Source: Alloscardovia venturai (lineage in GTDB: Bacteria; Actinomycetota; Actinomycetes; Actinomycetales; Bifidobacteriaceae). From it: a stretch of 64,000 nt of DNA. The stretch is from assembly GCF_042676605.1 (NCBI RefSeq), contig NZ_JBHTHQ010000021.1, positions 558,001 to 622,000 of the forward strand. Reading direction: 5' to 3'. Positions 34,451 to 43,801 of the stretch are shown here, in pieces (the first letter of the stretch is position 1; each line of letters opens with the position of its first letter). Under the pieces are notes generated by a model. It was not told the origin of the DNA and ran no database searches. It saw only the letters and a list, made by a program, of their open reading frames with translations. Made by a program: the position numbers and the translations under genes.

Positions 34451-36064
34451 TTAGTAGCCCATGTCTGGGTTTGCTGCTGGTGCTGGAGCAGGTTCTGGCT
34501 TATTTGCCACAACTGCCTCAGTAGTCAGGAATAGACCAGCAATAGAAGCTGCATTCTGGAGAGCAGAACGAGTAACCTTCACTGGGTCGGTAACGCCTGC
34601 TGCCATGAGATCTTCATACTCGCCTGTCGCAGCGTTAAGACCCCAGCCAGACTGCAGACCACGTACCTTGTCGATGACTACGTCACCAGACAAACCTGCG
34701 TTAGAAGCAATCTGCTTAATTGGAGCTTCTACAGCACGGAAGACAATGCTTGCACCAGTTGCTTCATCACCTTCAAGCTTTACAGATTCCTCAACCTGTG
34801 CAGCCGCCTGAATGAGTGCTACACCACCACCAGGTACGAGACCTTCTTCAATAGCTGCCTTTGCATTGCGAACTGCATCCTCGATACGATGCTTACGTTC
34901 CTTAGCTTCGACTTCAGTAGCTGCACCAACCTTAATAACTGCAACACCACCAGCGAGCTTTGCGAGACGCTCCTGGAGCTTTTCGCGGTCATAATCAGAA
35001 TCAGTAGATTCGATTTCCTGACGAATCTGTGCTACGCGAGCTGCTACATCTTCTGTAGAACCTGCACCGGAGACGATAGTAGTTTCATCCTTCGAAACGA
35101 TGACCTTTGCTGCATGACCGAGTACAGTCTCATCAATAGAGTCAAGCTTCAATCCGATTTCCTCAGATACAACCTGTGCACCAGTCAAAATTGCCATATC
35201 CTGAAGCATTGCCTTACGACGGTCACCGAAACCTGGAGCCTTAACAGCAACGGTGTTAAAAGTACCGCGAATCTTGTTAAGGACAAGAGTTGGAAGAGCT
35301 TCTCCATCAACATCTTCAGCAATGATGAGCAATGGCTTGCCCGACTTCATTACGAGTTCAGCAACGTGAACAATGTCCTGCTGAGAGGAAACCTTGCCAG
35401 AAGTGAGCAAGATATAAGGATCTTCGAGCACAGCAGTCTGATCGTCAGGATTGGTGACGAAGTAAGGAGAGATATAGCCCTTGTCAAAACGCATACCTTC
35501 GGTGAAGTCAAGGTCGAGACCAAACTTGTTGTTGTCCTCAACGGTAACAACGCCGTCCTGACCTACCTTGTCCAAAGCCTCAGCAATCTTCTCGCCTACC
35601 TCAGGATCAGCAGCGGAAATAGTCGCTGTAGCAGCAATCTGCTCCTTAGTTTCTACATCCTTAGCAGAGTCAAGCAAAGACTTAACAATTGCATCTGCAG
35701 CCTTTTCAATACCACGGCGAAGTGCGACTGGATTAGAGCCTGCAGTTACATTCTTCAAGCCCTCATGTACGAGAGACTGAGCGAGGACGGTAGCTGTCGT
35801 AGTACCATCACCTGCGACGTCATCGGTCTTCTTTGCAACTTCCTTGACCAGCTCAGCGCCAATACGAGCATATGGGTCTTCAAGGTCAATCTCCTTAGCA
35901 ATGGAGACACCATCATTAGTGATAGTAGGTGCGCCGTAAGCCTTATCGAGAACTACGTTACGACCCTTAGGACCGAGAGTTACCTTAACGGTGTCCGCGA
36001 GCTGATCGAGTCCAGCAAGCATGCCCTGACGAGCTTCATCATCATATGCAATAATCTTTGCCAT
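34451..36064 (-). CDS. groEL: 60-kDa chaperonin GroEL
   Basis: A 537-residue chaperonin, assembling the ring that folds proteins with GroES. Typical strings are VTLGPKGRNVVLDKAYGAPTI (start of equatorial domain), the ATP-site AGDGTTTATVLAQ, and PGGGVALIQAAA. The C-terminus ends PAPAPAANPDMGY rather than the common Gly-Gly-Met repeats. The start at 36064 (MAKIIAYDDEA) has AAGGA at correct spacing; the longer frame to 36127 runs into the control region. groES is not adjacent; separation of groES and groEL is known in bifidobacteria. A CIRCE element and a HAIR-like site lie upstream. A long antisense open frame over this gene is a codon-usage artefact. Confidence 0.97.
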   Translation of the reverse strand: MAKIIAYDDEARQGMLAGLDQLADTVKVTLGPKGRNVVLDKAYGAPTITNDGVSIAKEIDLEDPYARIGAELVKEVAKKTDDVAGDGTTTATVLAQSLVHEGLKNVTAGSNPVALRRGIEKAADAIVKSLLDSAKDVETKEQIAATATISAADPEVGEKIAEALDKVGQDGVVTVEDNNKFGLDLDFTEGMRFDKGYISPYFVTNPDDQTAVLEDPYILLTSGKVSSQQDIVHVAELVMKSGKPLLIIAEDVDGEALPTLVLNKIRGTFNTVAVKAPGFGDRRKAMLQDMAILTGAQVVSEEIGLKLDSIDETVLGHAAKVIVSKDETTIVSGAGSTEDVAARVAQIRQEIESTDSDYDREKLQERLAKLAGGVAVIKVGAATEVEAKERKHRIEDAVRNAKAAIEEGLVPGGGVALIQAAAQVEESVKLEGDEATGASIVFRAVEAPIKQIASNAGLSGDVVIDKVRGLQSGWGLNAATGEYEDLMAAGVTDPVKVTRSALQNAASIAGLFLTTEAVVANKPEPAPAPAANPDMGY

Positions 36065-36107
36065 GATCATCCTTTCGAAACTATCGTTTACATCATATTC
36101 ATCAAAA

Positions 36108-36128
36108 CTTGAGCTTACCCAACTCAAC
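36108..36128 (-). promoter_or_regulatory. HAIR-like (HspR) operator upstream of groEL
   Basis: CTTGAGC-N7-ACTCAAC matches the HAIR consensus CTTGAGT-N7-ACTCAAG at 12 of 14 positions, with the last base of each arm differing. It lies 44 bases before the groEL start and 20 bases from CIRCE. Function is inferred from the match. Confidence 0.5.
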
Positions 36129-36148
36129 TTTTGAACCTGAGATATAGA

Positions 36149-36175
36149 TTAGCACTCCCCCATGGAGAGTGCTAA
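36149..36175 (-). promoter_or_regulatory. CIRCE element (HrcA operator) of groEL
   Basis: TTAGCACTC-N9-GAGTGCTAA, a perfect match to the CIRCE consensus, 85 bases upstream of the groEL start. HrcA binding here represses groEL until heat shock. The hrcA gene itself is not in the window. Confidence 0.97.
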
Positions 36176-36299
36176 TCGAATATGTGGCGTTTTGCCTTCA
36201 GCCTAAGTTTTCTCGGATTTTTCAAAATTCAGGAATAACTTAATTTAGAATCTATTACGCACATAGGGCGCATATCGGGCAATCGCTCGCTTTCTCGCA

Positions 36300-37001
36300 T
36301 TACTTAGCAATTACAGCAATAGATCCTTGCGATAAAGCAGAGACTTTCTCTACTGCCGTGATTCCTAACGTCTTTGCCACATCTTGAGCAGTAGCAGCAT
36401 CAGAGTCATTGACATACCACACTGTCGCGGACGCTGGCAACGAGCTATAATTCGAAGGATTCGTCGCCGTTACTGAGGTATACCCAGCATTCGCCAAAAC
36501 AGTGCGTTTTTGCGCCGCAAAGCCTGAAGTACCATTGCCGTTGAAGACAACAATGTTGGTTGCCTTATTGATTTGTGAAGCTTGTGCGGTCTTCGTGTTA
36601 TCTTCACTATTCTCTTTTTCCTTCGATTGCGAACTATCATGTTGGTCATTCGAACTATTCGCGCTATTCGAAGAGGTGGACGTCGAAGACTGCGTTTTCG
36701 AAGACTTACTTTGAGCAGACGAAGAAGCCAAAGAGTTTGACGAGGAATCACTCTTCTTCGTAGTCGTGCTACTTGTCGCAGAGCTAGCCACTTGCTTCGT
36801 CGATGACTTCACAGGAGAAGTGCCCAATGACCCTGAGACCCATCCCCAAAAAAGTAGCGCACAAGCAAGAGCGACGATAATGGCAACGACATACGGCAAG
36901 ATTCGCGCTACAATCGTTTTTTTGCCGCGATGTGCCCCGCCATTTTGGCCCACGAAATTATCAAATTCATCTCGCGGATATCGTGCGTGTGACTGTGTCA
37001 T
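36300..37001 (-). CDS. LytR C-terminal domain protein, membrane-anchored
   Basis: A 233-residue protein. A polar, basic N-terminus of ~28 residues precedes one membrane helix (ILPYVVAIIVALACALLFWG). A Ser/Lys/Thr-rich linker of ~85 residues follows, and then a LytR_C domain (residues ~147-233: NIVVFNGNGTSGFAAQKRTVL, DAATAQDVAKTLGI). The domain would sit outside the membrane, like those found at the end of LytR-CpsA-Psr cell-wall ligases. Here it stands without the catalytic part. AAGGAGAAACG precedes the ATG. Probably wall-associated; no enzymatic activity is evident. Divergent from ung. Confidence 0.88.
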   Translation of the reverse strand: MTQSHARYPRDEFDNFVGQNGGAHRGKKTIVARILPYVVAIIVALACALLFWGWVSGSLGTSPVKSSTKQVASSATSSTTTKKSDSSSNSLASSSAQSKSSKTQSSTSTSSNSANSSNDQHDSSQSKEKENSEDNTKTAQASQINKATNIVVFNGNGTSGFAAQKRTVLANAGYTSVTATNPSNYSSLPASATVWYVNDSDAATAQDVAKTLGITAVEKVSALSQGSIAVIAK

Positions 37002-37073
37002 CGTTTCTCCTTAACCATATCTTGTACTTATCTTACGAAAAGCTATGCACAGTATCCGTGTAAAATCAGCCGT

Positions 37074-37763
37074 ATGACTACTCTTGACGACTTCATGCAT
37101 CCAAGCTGGGTCACAGCGCTTGCGCCAGTTCGCGACGATATCGAAAATCTTTTTGCCTTCATCAGCGCGCAAAATGCACAGGGAATCTTGACATTGCCTG
37201 CACAATCACATATCTTGCGCGCCTTCACTTATCCCGTAAATTCCATTAAGGTTCTCATCGTTGGGCAAGACCCCTACCCGACTCCAGGTCATGCTGTAGG
37301 TTTGAGTTTCTCTGTAGCACCAGATGTACAGCCACTTCCTAAGAGTCTTATCAACATATTTACTGAGTTGGTCGATGATCTCGGTGTTCCTCAGCCGCAT
37401 AACGGCGACCTCACGCCATGGGCAGATCAGGGAGTCATGCTTCTCAATCGAGCACTTACCGTTGACGCTGGAAGACCAAATTCTCATCAAGGCAAGGGGT
37501 GGGAAAAGGTCACGCAAACTGCTATTGAAGTGCTCAACGCGCGCACTGATGCCAATGGTGCGCCACTGCCACTCGTCGCGATTCTATGGGGAGCAAATGC
37601 TCGTAGTCTCAAGCCACTCCTGACACATGCTGCAATTATTGAGTCATCTCATCCCAGCCCGCTATCAGCACATCGCGGTTTTTTCGGTTCTAAACCATTT
37701 TCTCGCGCAAATGAAGCACTTATCGCCCAAGGTGCGCAGCCCATTGACTGGCAGTTACCTTAA
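37074..37763 (+). CDS. ung: Uracil-DNA glycosylase
   Basis: A 229-residue family-1 uracil-DNA glycosylase that removes uracil from DNA. The catalytic water-activating motif GQDPYPTPGHAVGLSFS and the DNA-intercalation motif HPSPLSAHRGFFGSKPF are both complete; PLVAILWGANA carries the uracil-binding strand. Length is normal. It is divergent from the LytR_C gene with 72 bases between starts and precedes the MoxR operon by 83 bases. Confidence 0.97.
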   Translation: MTTLDDFMHPSWVTALAPVRDDIENLFAFISAQNAQGILTLPAQSHILRAFTYPVNSIKVLIVGQDPYPTPGHAVGLSFSVAPDVQPLPKSLINIFTELVDDLGVPQPHNGDLTPWADQGVMLLNRALTVDAGRPNSHQGKGWEKVTQTAIEVLNARTDANGAPLPLVAILWGANARSLKPLLTHAAIIESSHPSPLSAHRGFFGSKPFSRANEALIAQGAQPIDWQLP

Positions 37764-37846
37764 AATTGTGCATAAATACTGTGCAGATAGCTATGCACAG
37801 AGCGCAATAAGATGCACGATAGAGCCAAATCTTTTAAGGTTACATT

Positions 37847-38938
37847 ATGTCTATTTTTGAAAATACACCTGAAACTCACGAAACCTCCGTACCTCACGTA
37901 CCTTCACTTGCAACTTCTCAAACGCCGCCTCAAGCCCCATCTTCATCTACTACACCAGAGAATCCACAACGTGCAATGCAACTCGCACAGCGTATGCGGG
38001 ATCACTTTGCGCAAGGGCTAGTCGGACAGGAAGATTTGCGAGAATCTTTGATTCTTACGCTCATCGCTGGTGGGCACATTCTCATCGAATCTGTACCAGG
38101 CCTTGCAAAAACCACCGCTGCTCGTTTACTCGCATCAGGAGTTTCTGGCACTTTCAAGCGTATCCAATGCACGCCTGACTTAATGCCAGCTGATTTAGTA
38201 GGCACACAGGTCTTTGACTTCGCCACTCAAAAAATGGTGACACAGATTGGCCCTGTTCATGCCAATATCGTTCTTCTCGACGAGATTAACCGCTCATCAG
38301 CAAAGACGCAGTCTGCCATGCTTGAAGCGATGGCAGAAGGAGCAACCACTATAGGCGGTGAGCGCATGCCACTACCTCAGCCGTTTATGGTCATTGCTAC
38401 TCAGAACCCGATTGAAGAGGAAGGCACCTATAACCTTCCTGAAGCTCAAATGGATCGTTTTATGATGAAGGCTGTCATGACATATCCTACTGCTGAGCAA
38501 GAAGTAGCTATGCTCTCCATGCTGGGGACAAGAGAAAGTGACACAGTTGCATACGACAATGGCACAGTACAACCGCTTTCTTTGTCTGATATCACATATT
38601 TACGCCGAGCAGCTCGCACTGTCCATATCTCTGATGAGGTGAAAAAGTATGTGGTTGACCTCGTCGCCACTTCTCGCGCAGCAGGAAACCACCCTATTAA
38701 AGGACTATCTTCTCTTGTCCGCCTCGGAGCTTCACCGCGCGCATCTATCAGCCTGATTCGTGTCGCACAAGCTCAAGCACTCATTTCCGGCCGTGATTAC
38801 GTCATCCCTGAAGATGTCAAATCACATGTACACGACGTTTTGCGCCACCGTATACTCATGACTTTTGAAGCATTAGCAGATAACATTACTGCTGACCAGG
38901 TCATTGATACTCTTATCGACACCGTCCCAGTACCTTAA
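37847..38938 (+). CDS. MoxR-family AAA+ ATPase
   Basis: A 363-residue AAA+ chaperone-like ATPase. After a ~45-residue Pro/Thr-rich leader come Walker A ESVPGLAKTTAARLL, Walker B VLLDEINRSSAKTQSAMLEAMAE, sensor 1 VIATQNPIEEEGTYNLPEAQ, and the lid domain. The E-x-x-G-L-A-K-T form is typical of MoxR. It opens a six-gene operon with DUF58 and two von Willebrand factor A proteins, the usual MoxR/Bat-type arrangement, in which the ATPase is thought to assemble or remodel the VWA proteins at the membrane. AAGG lies ahead of the ATG. Its client is unknown. Confidence 0.94.
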   Translation: MSIFENTPETHETSVPHVPSLATSQTPPQAPSSSTTPENPQRAMQLAQRMRDHFAQGLVGQEDLRESLILTLIAGGHILIESVPGLAKTTAARLLASGVSGTFKRIQCTPDLMPADLVGTQVFDFATQKMVTQIGPVHANIVLLDEINRSSAKTQSAMLEAMAEGATTIGGERMPLPQPFMVIATQNPIEEEGTYNLPEAQMDRFMMKAVMTYPTAEQEVAMLSMLGTRESDTVAYDNGTVQPLSLSDITYLRRAARTVHISDEVKKYVVDLVATSRAAGNHPIKGLSSLVRLGASPRASISLIRVAQAQALISGRDYVIPEDVKSHVHDVLRHRILMTFEALADNITADQVIDTLIDTVPVP

Positions 38939-39009
38939 GTCTATCCAGTATACAGATTTGTCATAAGGTCTTAGCGGTTTTAAGAATTTCAAGATAGAGG
39001 CATTTTCGC

Positions 39010-39930
39010 GTGAAAACAAATACTTCAGATCCTATTCGTCGCAAAATTGAAGCGTTAGGTCCACGCTTGAGCTTACCTCTCGTCAGCAAAGCCATGGGCA
39101 TTATCGAAGGTGAGCACCCCAGCCATCGTCGCGGCTCAGGCTATGAGTTTTTAGATTTACGTCCCTACATTATCGGAGATGAAGCTCGTAGCATCGACTG
39201 GAAGGCAAGCGCTCGCGCGGGTCAGCCCATCGTGGCTTCTCAAGAACATTCGTCGACAAGTAATGTCTGGATGTTTATCGACTCTGGTATCGAGATGACC
39301 GGCACGACCATATCGGGCGAATCACAGCTGGATGTCTCTTTAAATGCTTTACGTATGTTTGCCATGCTATCTCTCAAACGCGGCGACAATATGAATTTCA
39401 TCGTAGGTAATGAGAAAACTATCACTCGCATTCCTCTCACCGGCGGGTATCTCGAATGTGACAGTCTCCTCGACGATATCGCTCAACAGAATTTAACTCA
39501 CCGCCGAGATTGGAACGCTCTGCTTGACTATGCATTGCATATACGCGACCGATACTGCCTTTTGGTGCTGGCGACAAGCGAAGAGGCTTGGGATAAGGAT
39601 GCTTTAGACAAGCTTTCCGTCCTTGCACAGACTCATCCTATTGTCGTTGTGAGTGTCGCTGTACTTAATCCTTTTGACACGAACACCGATTTTTCTGTGA
39701 TAACAGATGGTACAAGCGGTAGGAAATTACCAGCGTTTATGCGCAATGACACCGTCAGCACAGAAGTACATACTACGCGCCAACTCGCTGTCGACCAGCT
39801 CAACCATCGTCTTAACGTTAAAGGCGCTACGCTCTTCCACGCTACATCTAGCGAGTCCATGTTTACCACTTTTATCCGCAGAATTTCCATCGCCCAGATT
39901 CATACACGCTACGGTTTGTATTCGAAGTAG
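39010..39930 (+). CDS. DUF58 domain protein
   Basis: A 306-residue protein with the DUF58 signature near residues 38-80: RRGSGYEFLDLRPYIIGDEA, followed by SIDWKASARAGQPIV. The remaining part has a VWA-like alpha/beta character without a full MIDAS. No membrane helix is seen, unlike many longer DUF58 proteins. It begins with GTG at 39010, with AGAGG upstream. It follows moxR by 71 bases and is followed by a membrane protein nine bases on. Role: partner in the MoxR/VWA system, otherwise unknown. Confidence 0.9.
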   Translation: MKTNTSDPIRRKIEALGPRLSLPLVSKAMGIIEGEHPSHRRGSGYEFLDLRPYIIGDEARSIDWKASARAGQPIVASQEHSSTSNVWMFIDSGIEMTGTTISGESQLDVSLNALRMFAMLSLKRGDNMNFIVGNEKTITRIPLTGGYLECDSLLDDIAQQNLTHRRDWNALLDYALHIRDRYCLLVLATSEEAWDKDALDKLSVLAQTHPIVVVSVAVLNPFDTNTDFSVITDGTSGRKLPAFMRNDTVSTEVHTTRQLAVDQLNHRLNVKGATLFHATSSESMFTTFIRRISIAQIHTRYGLYSK

Positions 39931-39938
39931 GCACATTT

Positions 39939-40460
39939 ATGAACGTAATTTATCTTGCTCGTACCTTCACGCAGGTTCCCTCGCCGTCAATCGATGGCAA
40001 GCAATTCATTATATGGCTCATCATTGCTGCTGTACTTGCGATAGTTTTTATCATCGCAACTATTATCGCATTTCTACCTCATAGTGTTTCTGCCTCTGCC
40101 AGCGTAAAACGCATCCATCAATCTGCACACGCCTATAAGCAGCGTATCCAAAAGGTTGAGGACGACTATGCAGCTCATGAGTTCACTAAGCAACAGGCAT
40201 ACCACGAGCTGGCACGTATCGCTCGTGATTATGCTTCCGACAAGCTTGACACAGACATGTCCACGCAAACTCTTGCTGATCTTGATACAGTGCACCCTCA
40301 TGGTGATGTACGTGGTATCACTCTACTTAAGCAGACTATAGAGGGACTTTATCCTCCACAATTTGCTTATGAAGCGACACACTCTCGTTCCACAAATGTC
40401 ACTGTCGCCGAAGCATGCGGTTGGATACGCGCTTTGATAGACAAGTGGGAGGAGCAGTAA
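39939..40460 (+). CDS. Membrane protein of the MoxR operon, unknown
   Basis: A 173-residue protein with one strong membrane helix (IIAAVLAIVFIIATIIAFL, residues ~25-45) and a cytoplasmic helical domain after it. It ends with an amphipathic segment. Its position between DUF58 and the VWA genes, and the size and topology, match the small DUF4381-like slot of Bat operons, although the sequence alone is not enough to name it. Its stop overlaps the start of the next gene (TAATG). Confidence 0.85.
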   Translation: MNVIYLARTFTQVPSPSIDGKQFIIWLIIAAVLAIVFIIATIIAFLPHSVSASASVKRIHQSAHAYKQRIQKVEDDYAAHEFTKQQAYHELARIARDYASDKLDTDMSTQTLADLDTVHPHGDVRGITLLKQTIEGLYPPQFAYEATHSRSTNVTVAEACGWIRALIDKWEEQ

Positions 40461-41566
40461 TGTCAGTATTTGGTTTCTTCCCCACTCGCCTCATATGGCC
40501 ATTCGCGCTCGGCGTTATATGTGTATGCGCACTTATAGTTATTGCTGCTGCAATTCTTGTGCTGCGTTACATCTCAGCACAGCAACGTAAGCAACGTCGG
40601 AGCAAAGGCATCCATAAAGCTGGTAACGAAGCAGTTTCTTTCTCTCTTGAAACTGACCTACGTAATGAGACCGCTCAGCGATACGCACGCACATATAAGC
40701 GTTTTTCCGTCGCCGCCATTATAAGTTTGGTTGTGGCAGCAATCGCAGGTGCAGTACTTGTCGCACGTCCCGCTGTCGTTAATAAGCAAAATGCTCAGAG
40801 TAGCTCGCGTGACATCATGCTATGCCTTGACGTCTCTGGGTCTGCACTCGCTTATGACCGTCAAATTATCGGAGCGTATTCATCTCTCGTCAATAGCTTG
40901 CATGGGGAGCGCATAGGACTGAATATCTTTAACTCCACTTCCAAAACAGTTTTCCCGCTGACGGACGACTACTCTGTTGTGACAAATCAACTTAATTATG
41001 CTTACACTTTGCTCAGCCGAGTACAAAGTCAAAAGGCAATTGACGCTATGAGCGATAAACAATATCAGGAAATCAATGATTGGCTTAGCGGCACACAAAA
41101 CATTGAAAATTCCACATCTCTCATCGGAGATGGCTTAGCATCCTGCATTGCTTCCCTGCCTCAATACTCAAGCACAGCATCTCGGAAGGCGCACGATGCA
41201 ACCATTGTTTTAGCGACGGATAATGTTCCCTCAGGAAAACAGACTTTCACACTTTCACAGGCGCTCGATATAGCTCATACCTCTCACATTAATGTTGATG
41301 CTCTTTATGTAGGCACAGATCAAACGAGTAAATCACAGGCTGCGCAAGATATGAAAACTACTATCGAAAAGCATGGTGGATCTTACGTGGATTTAAATTC
41401 CAACGACACTGTTCAAGATATTGTGCGCGACATCAGCACGACGAAATCAGGAGCTGAGGACCATGATGACACCAGTGACCTTATAGATGCTCCAGCTCTT
41501 GTAGCTCTTATTGTGGCCATTGCATATATGCTATTCATCCTTGTCGCAGGAAGGATTCGTCGATAA
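40460..41566 (+). CDS. VWA-domain membrane protein (BatA-like)
   Basis: A 368-residue protein. Membrane helices lie near residues 10-35 and 85-110, then a von Willebrand factor A domain with a complete first MIDAS element (LCLDVSGSAL, D-x-S-x-S) and the later threonine/aspartate loops, and a last helix at the C-terminus (VALIVAIAYMLFILVAG). The VWA domain thus lies outside or at the membrane, anchored on both sides. I start it at 40460 because GGGAGGAG precedes that ATG, which overlaps the previous stop. Metal-dependent protein binding is the expected activity. Confidence 0.9.
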   Translation: MSVFGFFPTRLIWPFALGVICVCALIVIAAAILVLRYISAQQRKQRRSKGIHKAGNEAVSFSLETDLRNETAQRYARTYKRFSVAAIISLVVAAIAGAVLVARPAVVNKQNAQSSSRDIMLCLDVSGSALAYDRQIIGAYSSLVNSLHGERIGLNIFNSTSKTVFPLTDDYSVVTNQLNYAYTLLSRVQSQKAIDAMSDKQYQEINDWLSGTQNIENSTSLIGDGLASCIASLPQYSSTASRKAHDATIVLATDNVPSGKQTFTLSQALDIAHTSHINVDALYVGTDQTSKSQAAQDMKTTIEKHGGSYVDLNSNDTVQDIVRDISTTKSGAEDHDDTSDLIDAPALVALIVAIAYMLFILVAGRIRR

Positions 41567-42600
41567 TGCTTATAGCGTTCTCTCCTATTTTTGGATGGGT
41601 TTGCAGTCTCATTCTTATAGCTCTCATCCTTCTGACTGCTGTATGGATGACAGTAAATTACGCACGGCACAAGACACGCACAGACACTACTGTATGGTCA
41701 CTTTCACGTCGCTTGGTTTTGGCTGTTCTTCTCGTGGCTATCATCCTTGCACCGAGTACCCATCGTACGGTGACGACACGAGCTATTAGTACTACAGATG
41801 TCTTCATCGCTGTCGATGTTACTGGATCTATGGGAGTGTCAGACGCTCAGTATGGTGCTACTCGAACTATTTCACGTATAAAAGCCGCTCAAAAAGCTAT
41901 AACGGACATCACGAAACAGTACCCAGATGCAAGTTTTTCGGCTATAAATTTTGGATCCACTTCTGCAGTAACGGTGCCACTTACGCCGGACGCACAGGCT
42001 GTCACGAGTTGGGCAAGTACTCTAAAGACGGAGCCGACAAACGCATCGGCGGGGTCAAGCTTGGATAAGCCACTCAATACATTGACGACGGCGATGAATG
42101 CCACGATGACGTCTCATCCACAGGACACCATCGTGTTGTATTACATTTCTGATGGAGAACAGACATCAGGAGAATCTGTCAAATCTTTCTCTGTCCTTCG
42201 CAAATACGTCAAAAAGTCATATGTCATAGGACTTGGCTCAGAAGACGGCGGAAAGATACCTTATACGACTGCTGGAATTTCTTCTTCGAGCACCTCATCT
42301 CCCACTCAATGGGTCCAAGATCCAGACACTCATAGCGATGGAATTTCACGTCTTTCCCCCGAGAACCTCAAAAAGATTGCAGATCAACTCTCTGGCACAT
42401 ATATTCAGCCAAGTGGTAGCACGACTATAGCGAATACCGTGCAAGACTCTCAATCGTCGTCATACCGTTTGACTTCTACCACCCGAAATTCCCGTCGTGT
42501 AGTTCCCCTTATTTGGCCGTTTGCTCTCCTCTTCACTATCGTTGCGGTATGGGAGATTATCGCATGGATAGCTACTTCACGAAAGTTGCTCTCATTATGA
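41566..42600 (+). CDS. VWA-domain membrane protein (BatB-like)
   Basis: A 344-residue relative of the preceding protein. Two N-terminal helices (residues ~5-28 and ~48-65) precede a VWA domain whose MIDAS reads VDVTGSMGVSD (D-x-T-x-S). A C-terminal helix (LIWPFALLFTIVAVWEIIAWI) closes it. Its ATG overlaps the stop of the upstream VWA gene (TAATG), so the two products are probably made in equal amounts and may pair. Ser/Thr-rich stretches around residue 245 look like a flexible loop. Confidence 0.9.
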   Translation: MLIAFSPIFGWVCSLILIALILLTAVWMTVNYARHKTRTDTTVWSLSRRLVLAVLLVAIILAPSTHRTVTTRAISTTDVFIAVDVTGSMGVSDAQYGATRTISRIKAAQKAITDITKQYPDASFSAINFGSTSAVTVPLTPDAQAVTSWASTLKTEPTNASAGSSLDKPLNTLTTAMNATMTSHPQDTIVLYYISDGEQTSGESVKSFSVLRKYVKKSYVIGLGSEDGGKIPYTTAGISSSSTSSPTQWVQDPDTHSDGISRLSPENLKKIADQLSGTYIQPSGSTTIANTVQDSQSSSYRLTSTTRNSRRVVPLIWPFALLFTIVAVWEIIAWIATSRKLLSL

Positions 42601-43268
42601 ATCATGATATGAACGATATGAATCAAGCAAGCAATCTTACTCGTCATCTTGCCACAGCTGATTTAGCAGGAAAGGCGCATAACTTAGCTGAACCCGCCTC
42701 TCAGTCTCAGTCTAAGTCACAGACACGTGGCAGTTTAGCTCTGCGCATTACGACCGTCATATGTACAGTTCTCGCCATCATTGCGACCGTTTTATGCGGC
42801 GTAAACCTCCTACTGTCTGGACTCTATAATCAAGCAACTGAAGATCTCAATACGTCACTCGCTCAGTACGCTCAAGACAATCCCGATTTGACTATGATCG
42901 CAGCACATCAAGTAGTCACCGATGAACAGTTTATGACAGCTTCTGCAATCGCACAGGTAGCATTCCCTCAGCTACGCTCTTCGGTACTTCACAATCAGTT
43001 GGTGTCTCGAGCTCTCACAAAGCAAGTTAATGACGACCTCAAAAAGTCCTCAACCGACGATGCAAGCCAGTCATCTGATGCACAAGACACATCTTCAACT
43101 TACCAGCAAGACTCATCGTCAGCGCAATCTTCAAAGACAGATAAAACAGATACTAAGCAGGACAGTGATACTGCTGAACGTATGAAAACGGTGACGGATA
43201 ACAACACTCGTAACCAACGAGCGTATACCCCTCAAGCTCCACAAACTACGACCAAAAAACCGTGGTAG
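42597..43268 (+). CDS. Single-pass membrane protein ending the MoxR/VWA operon
   Basis: About 223 residues. After a polar ~50-residue head comes one membrane helix (ITTVICTVLAIIATVLCGVNLLLSG), then an extracytoplasmic helical region and a disordered tail very rich in Ser, Asp, Gln and Lys. The start at 42597 overlaps the previous stop as ATGA; the longer in-frame start at 42513 lies inside the VWA gene and is rejected. The family is not recognised. The slot corresponds to the last, variable member of such operons. Confidence 0.75.
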   Translation: MNHDMNDMNQASNLTRHLATADLAGKAHNLAEPASQSQSKSQTRGSLALRITTVICTVLAIIATVLCGVNLLLSGLYNQATEDLNTSLAQYAQDNPDLTMIAAHQVVTDEQFMTASAIAQVAFPQLRSSVLHNQLVSRALTKQVNDDLKKSSTDDASQSSDAQDTSSTYQQDSSSAQSSKTDKTDTKQDSDTAERMKTVTDNNTRNQRAYTPQAPQTTTKKPW

Positions 43269-43465
43269 GCTACCTGCAAATCATCTGTAATCATGCTCTA
43301 CGTGTAAGCAACACAGTTATCCACATCGGTTCACATTATTTTTCGTCTGCATCGCAACGGTGATGTTCAGTACATACTGTGAGTATGACTGCTTTACCAT
43401 GTTTACCTCATCTCAGCGGGACGAGTACACCGGCTGATTCCTCTCATTTCTTTCCAGGAATGTGT

Positions 43466-43792
43466 ATGTGTGAGTATCACTGTATAGCTGCATACAGTGA
43501 GATTTCATCAGTTCTTCATGTTTCAGAGAGTACAGCAACATCAGCTATCCAAACTCTCGAATCAGCACTATCCGTCTCCTGGCAAGGACAGGCTGCACAA
43601 TTTTACAAGGACGGTATGCGTGAGCTTATAGCACAATTAACCTGCGAGCGCGATAGCATACGTACGGATATATCTCTTGCTCGCACTCAGCTCAGCGAGC
43701 AGTCTTGCCAGCTTCGTTCGGCAGCGCAAAATTCTTCCGCCTTTTCACTTGCTCCCTCCAACACTTTGCACGTGCCATTTGGCTTACGATGA
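43466..43792 (+). CDS. WXG100-like protein
   Basis: About 108 residues, nearly all helical. The W-x-G turn occurs as SVSWQGQAAQFYKDGM near the middle, matching the type VII substrate family, while the helices are longer in Gln/Ser and carry several cysteines. The frame opens at a GTG at 43379, but AGGA stands correctly before the ATG at 43466, which gives the usual family length. It precedes the hydrolase gene by nine bases, so the two are cotranscribed. A chaperone or partner role for the following protein is the natural inference, as for WXG proteins encoded next to type VII effectors. Confidence 0.72.
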   Translation: MCEYHCIAAYSEISSVLHVSESTATSAIQTLESALSVSWQGQAAQFYKDGMRELIAQLTCERDSIRTDISLARTQLSEQSCQLRSAAQNSSAFSLAPSNTLHVPFGLR

Positions 43793-43801
43793 GGTAATAC
43801 T

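Noticed and set aside
34889..36112. 407-codon open frame on the plus strand
   Set aside because: It is exactly antisense to groEL, has no family features, and arises from the biased codon use of that gene.
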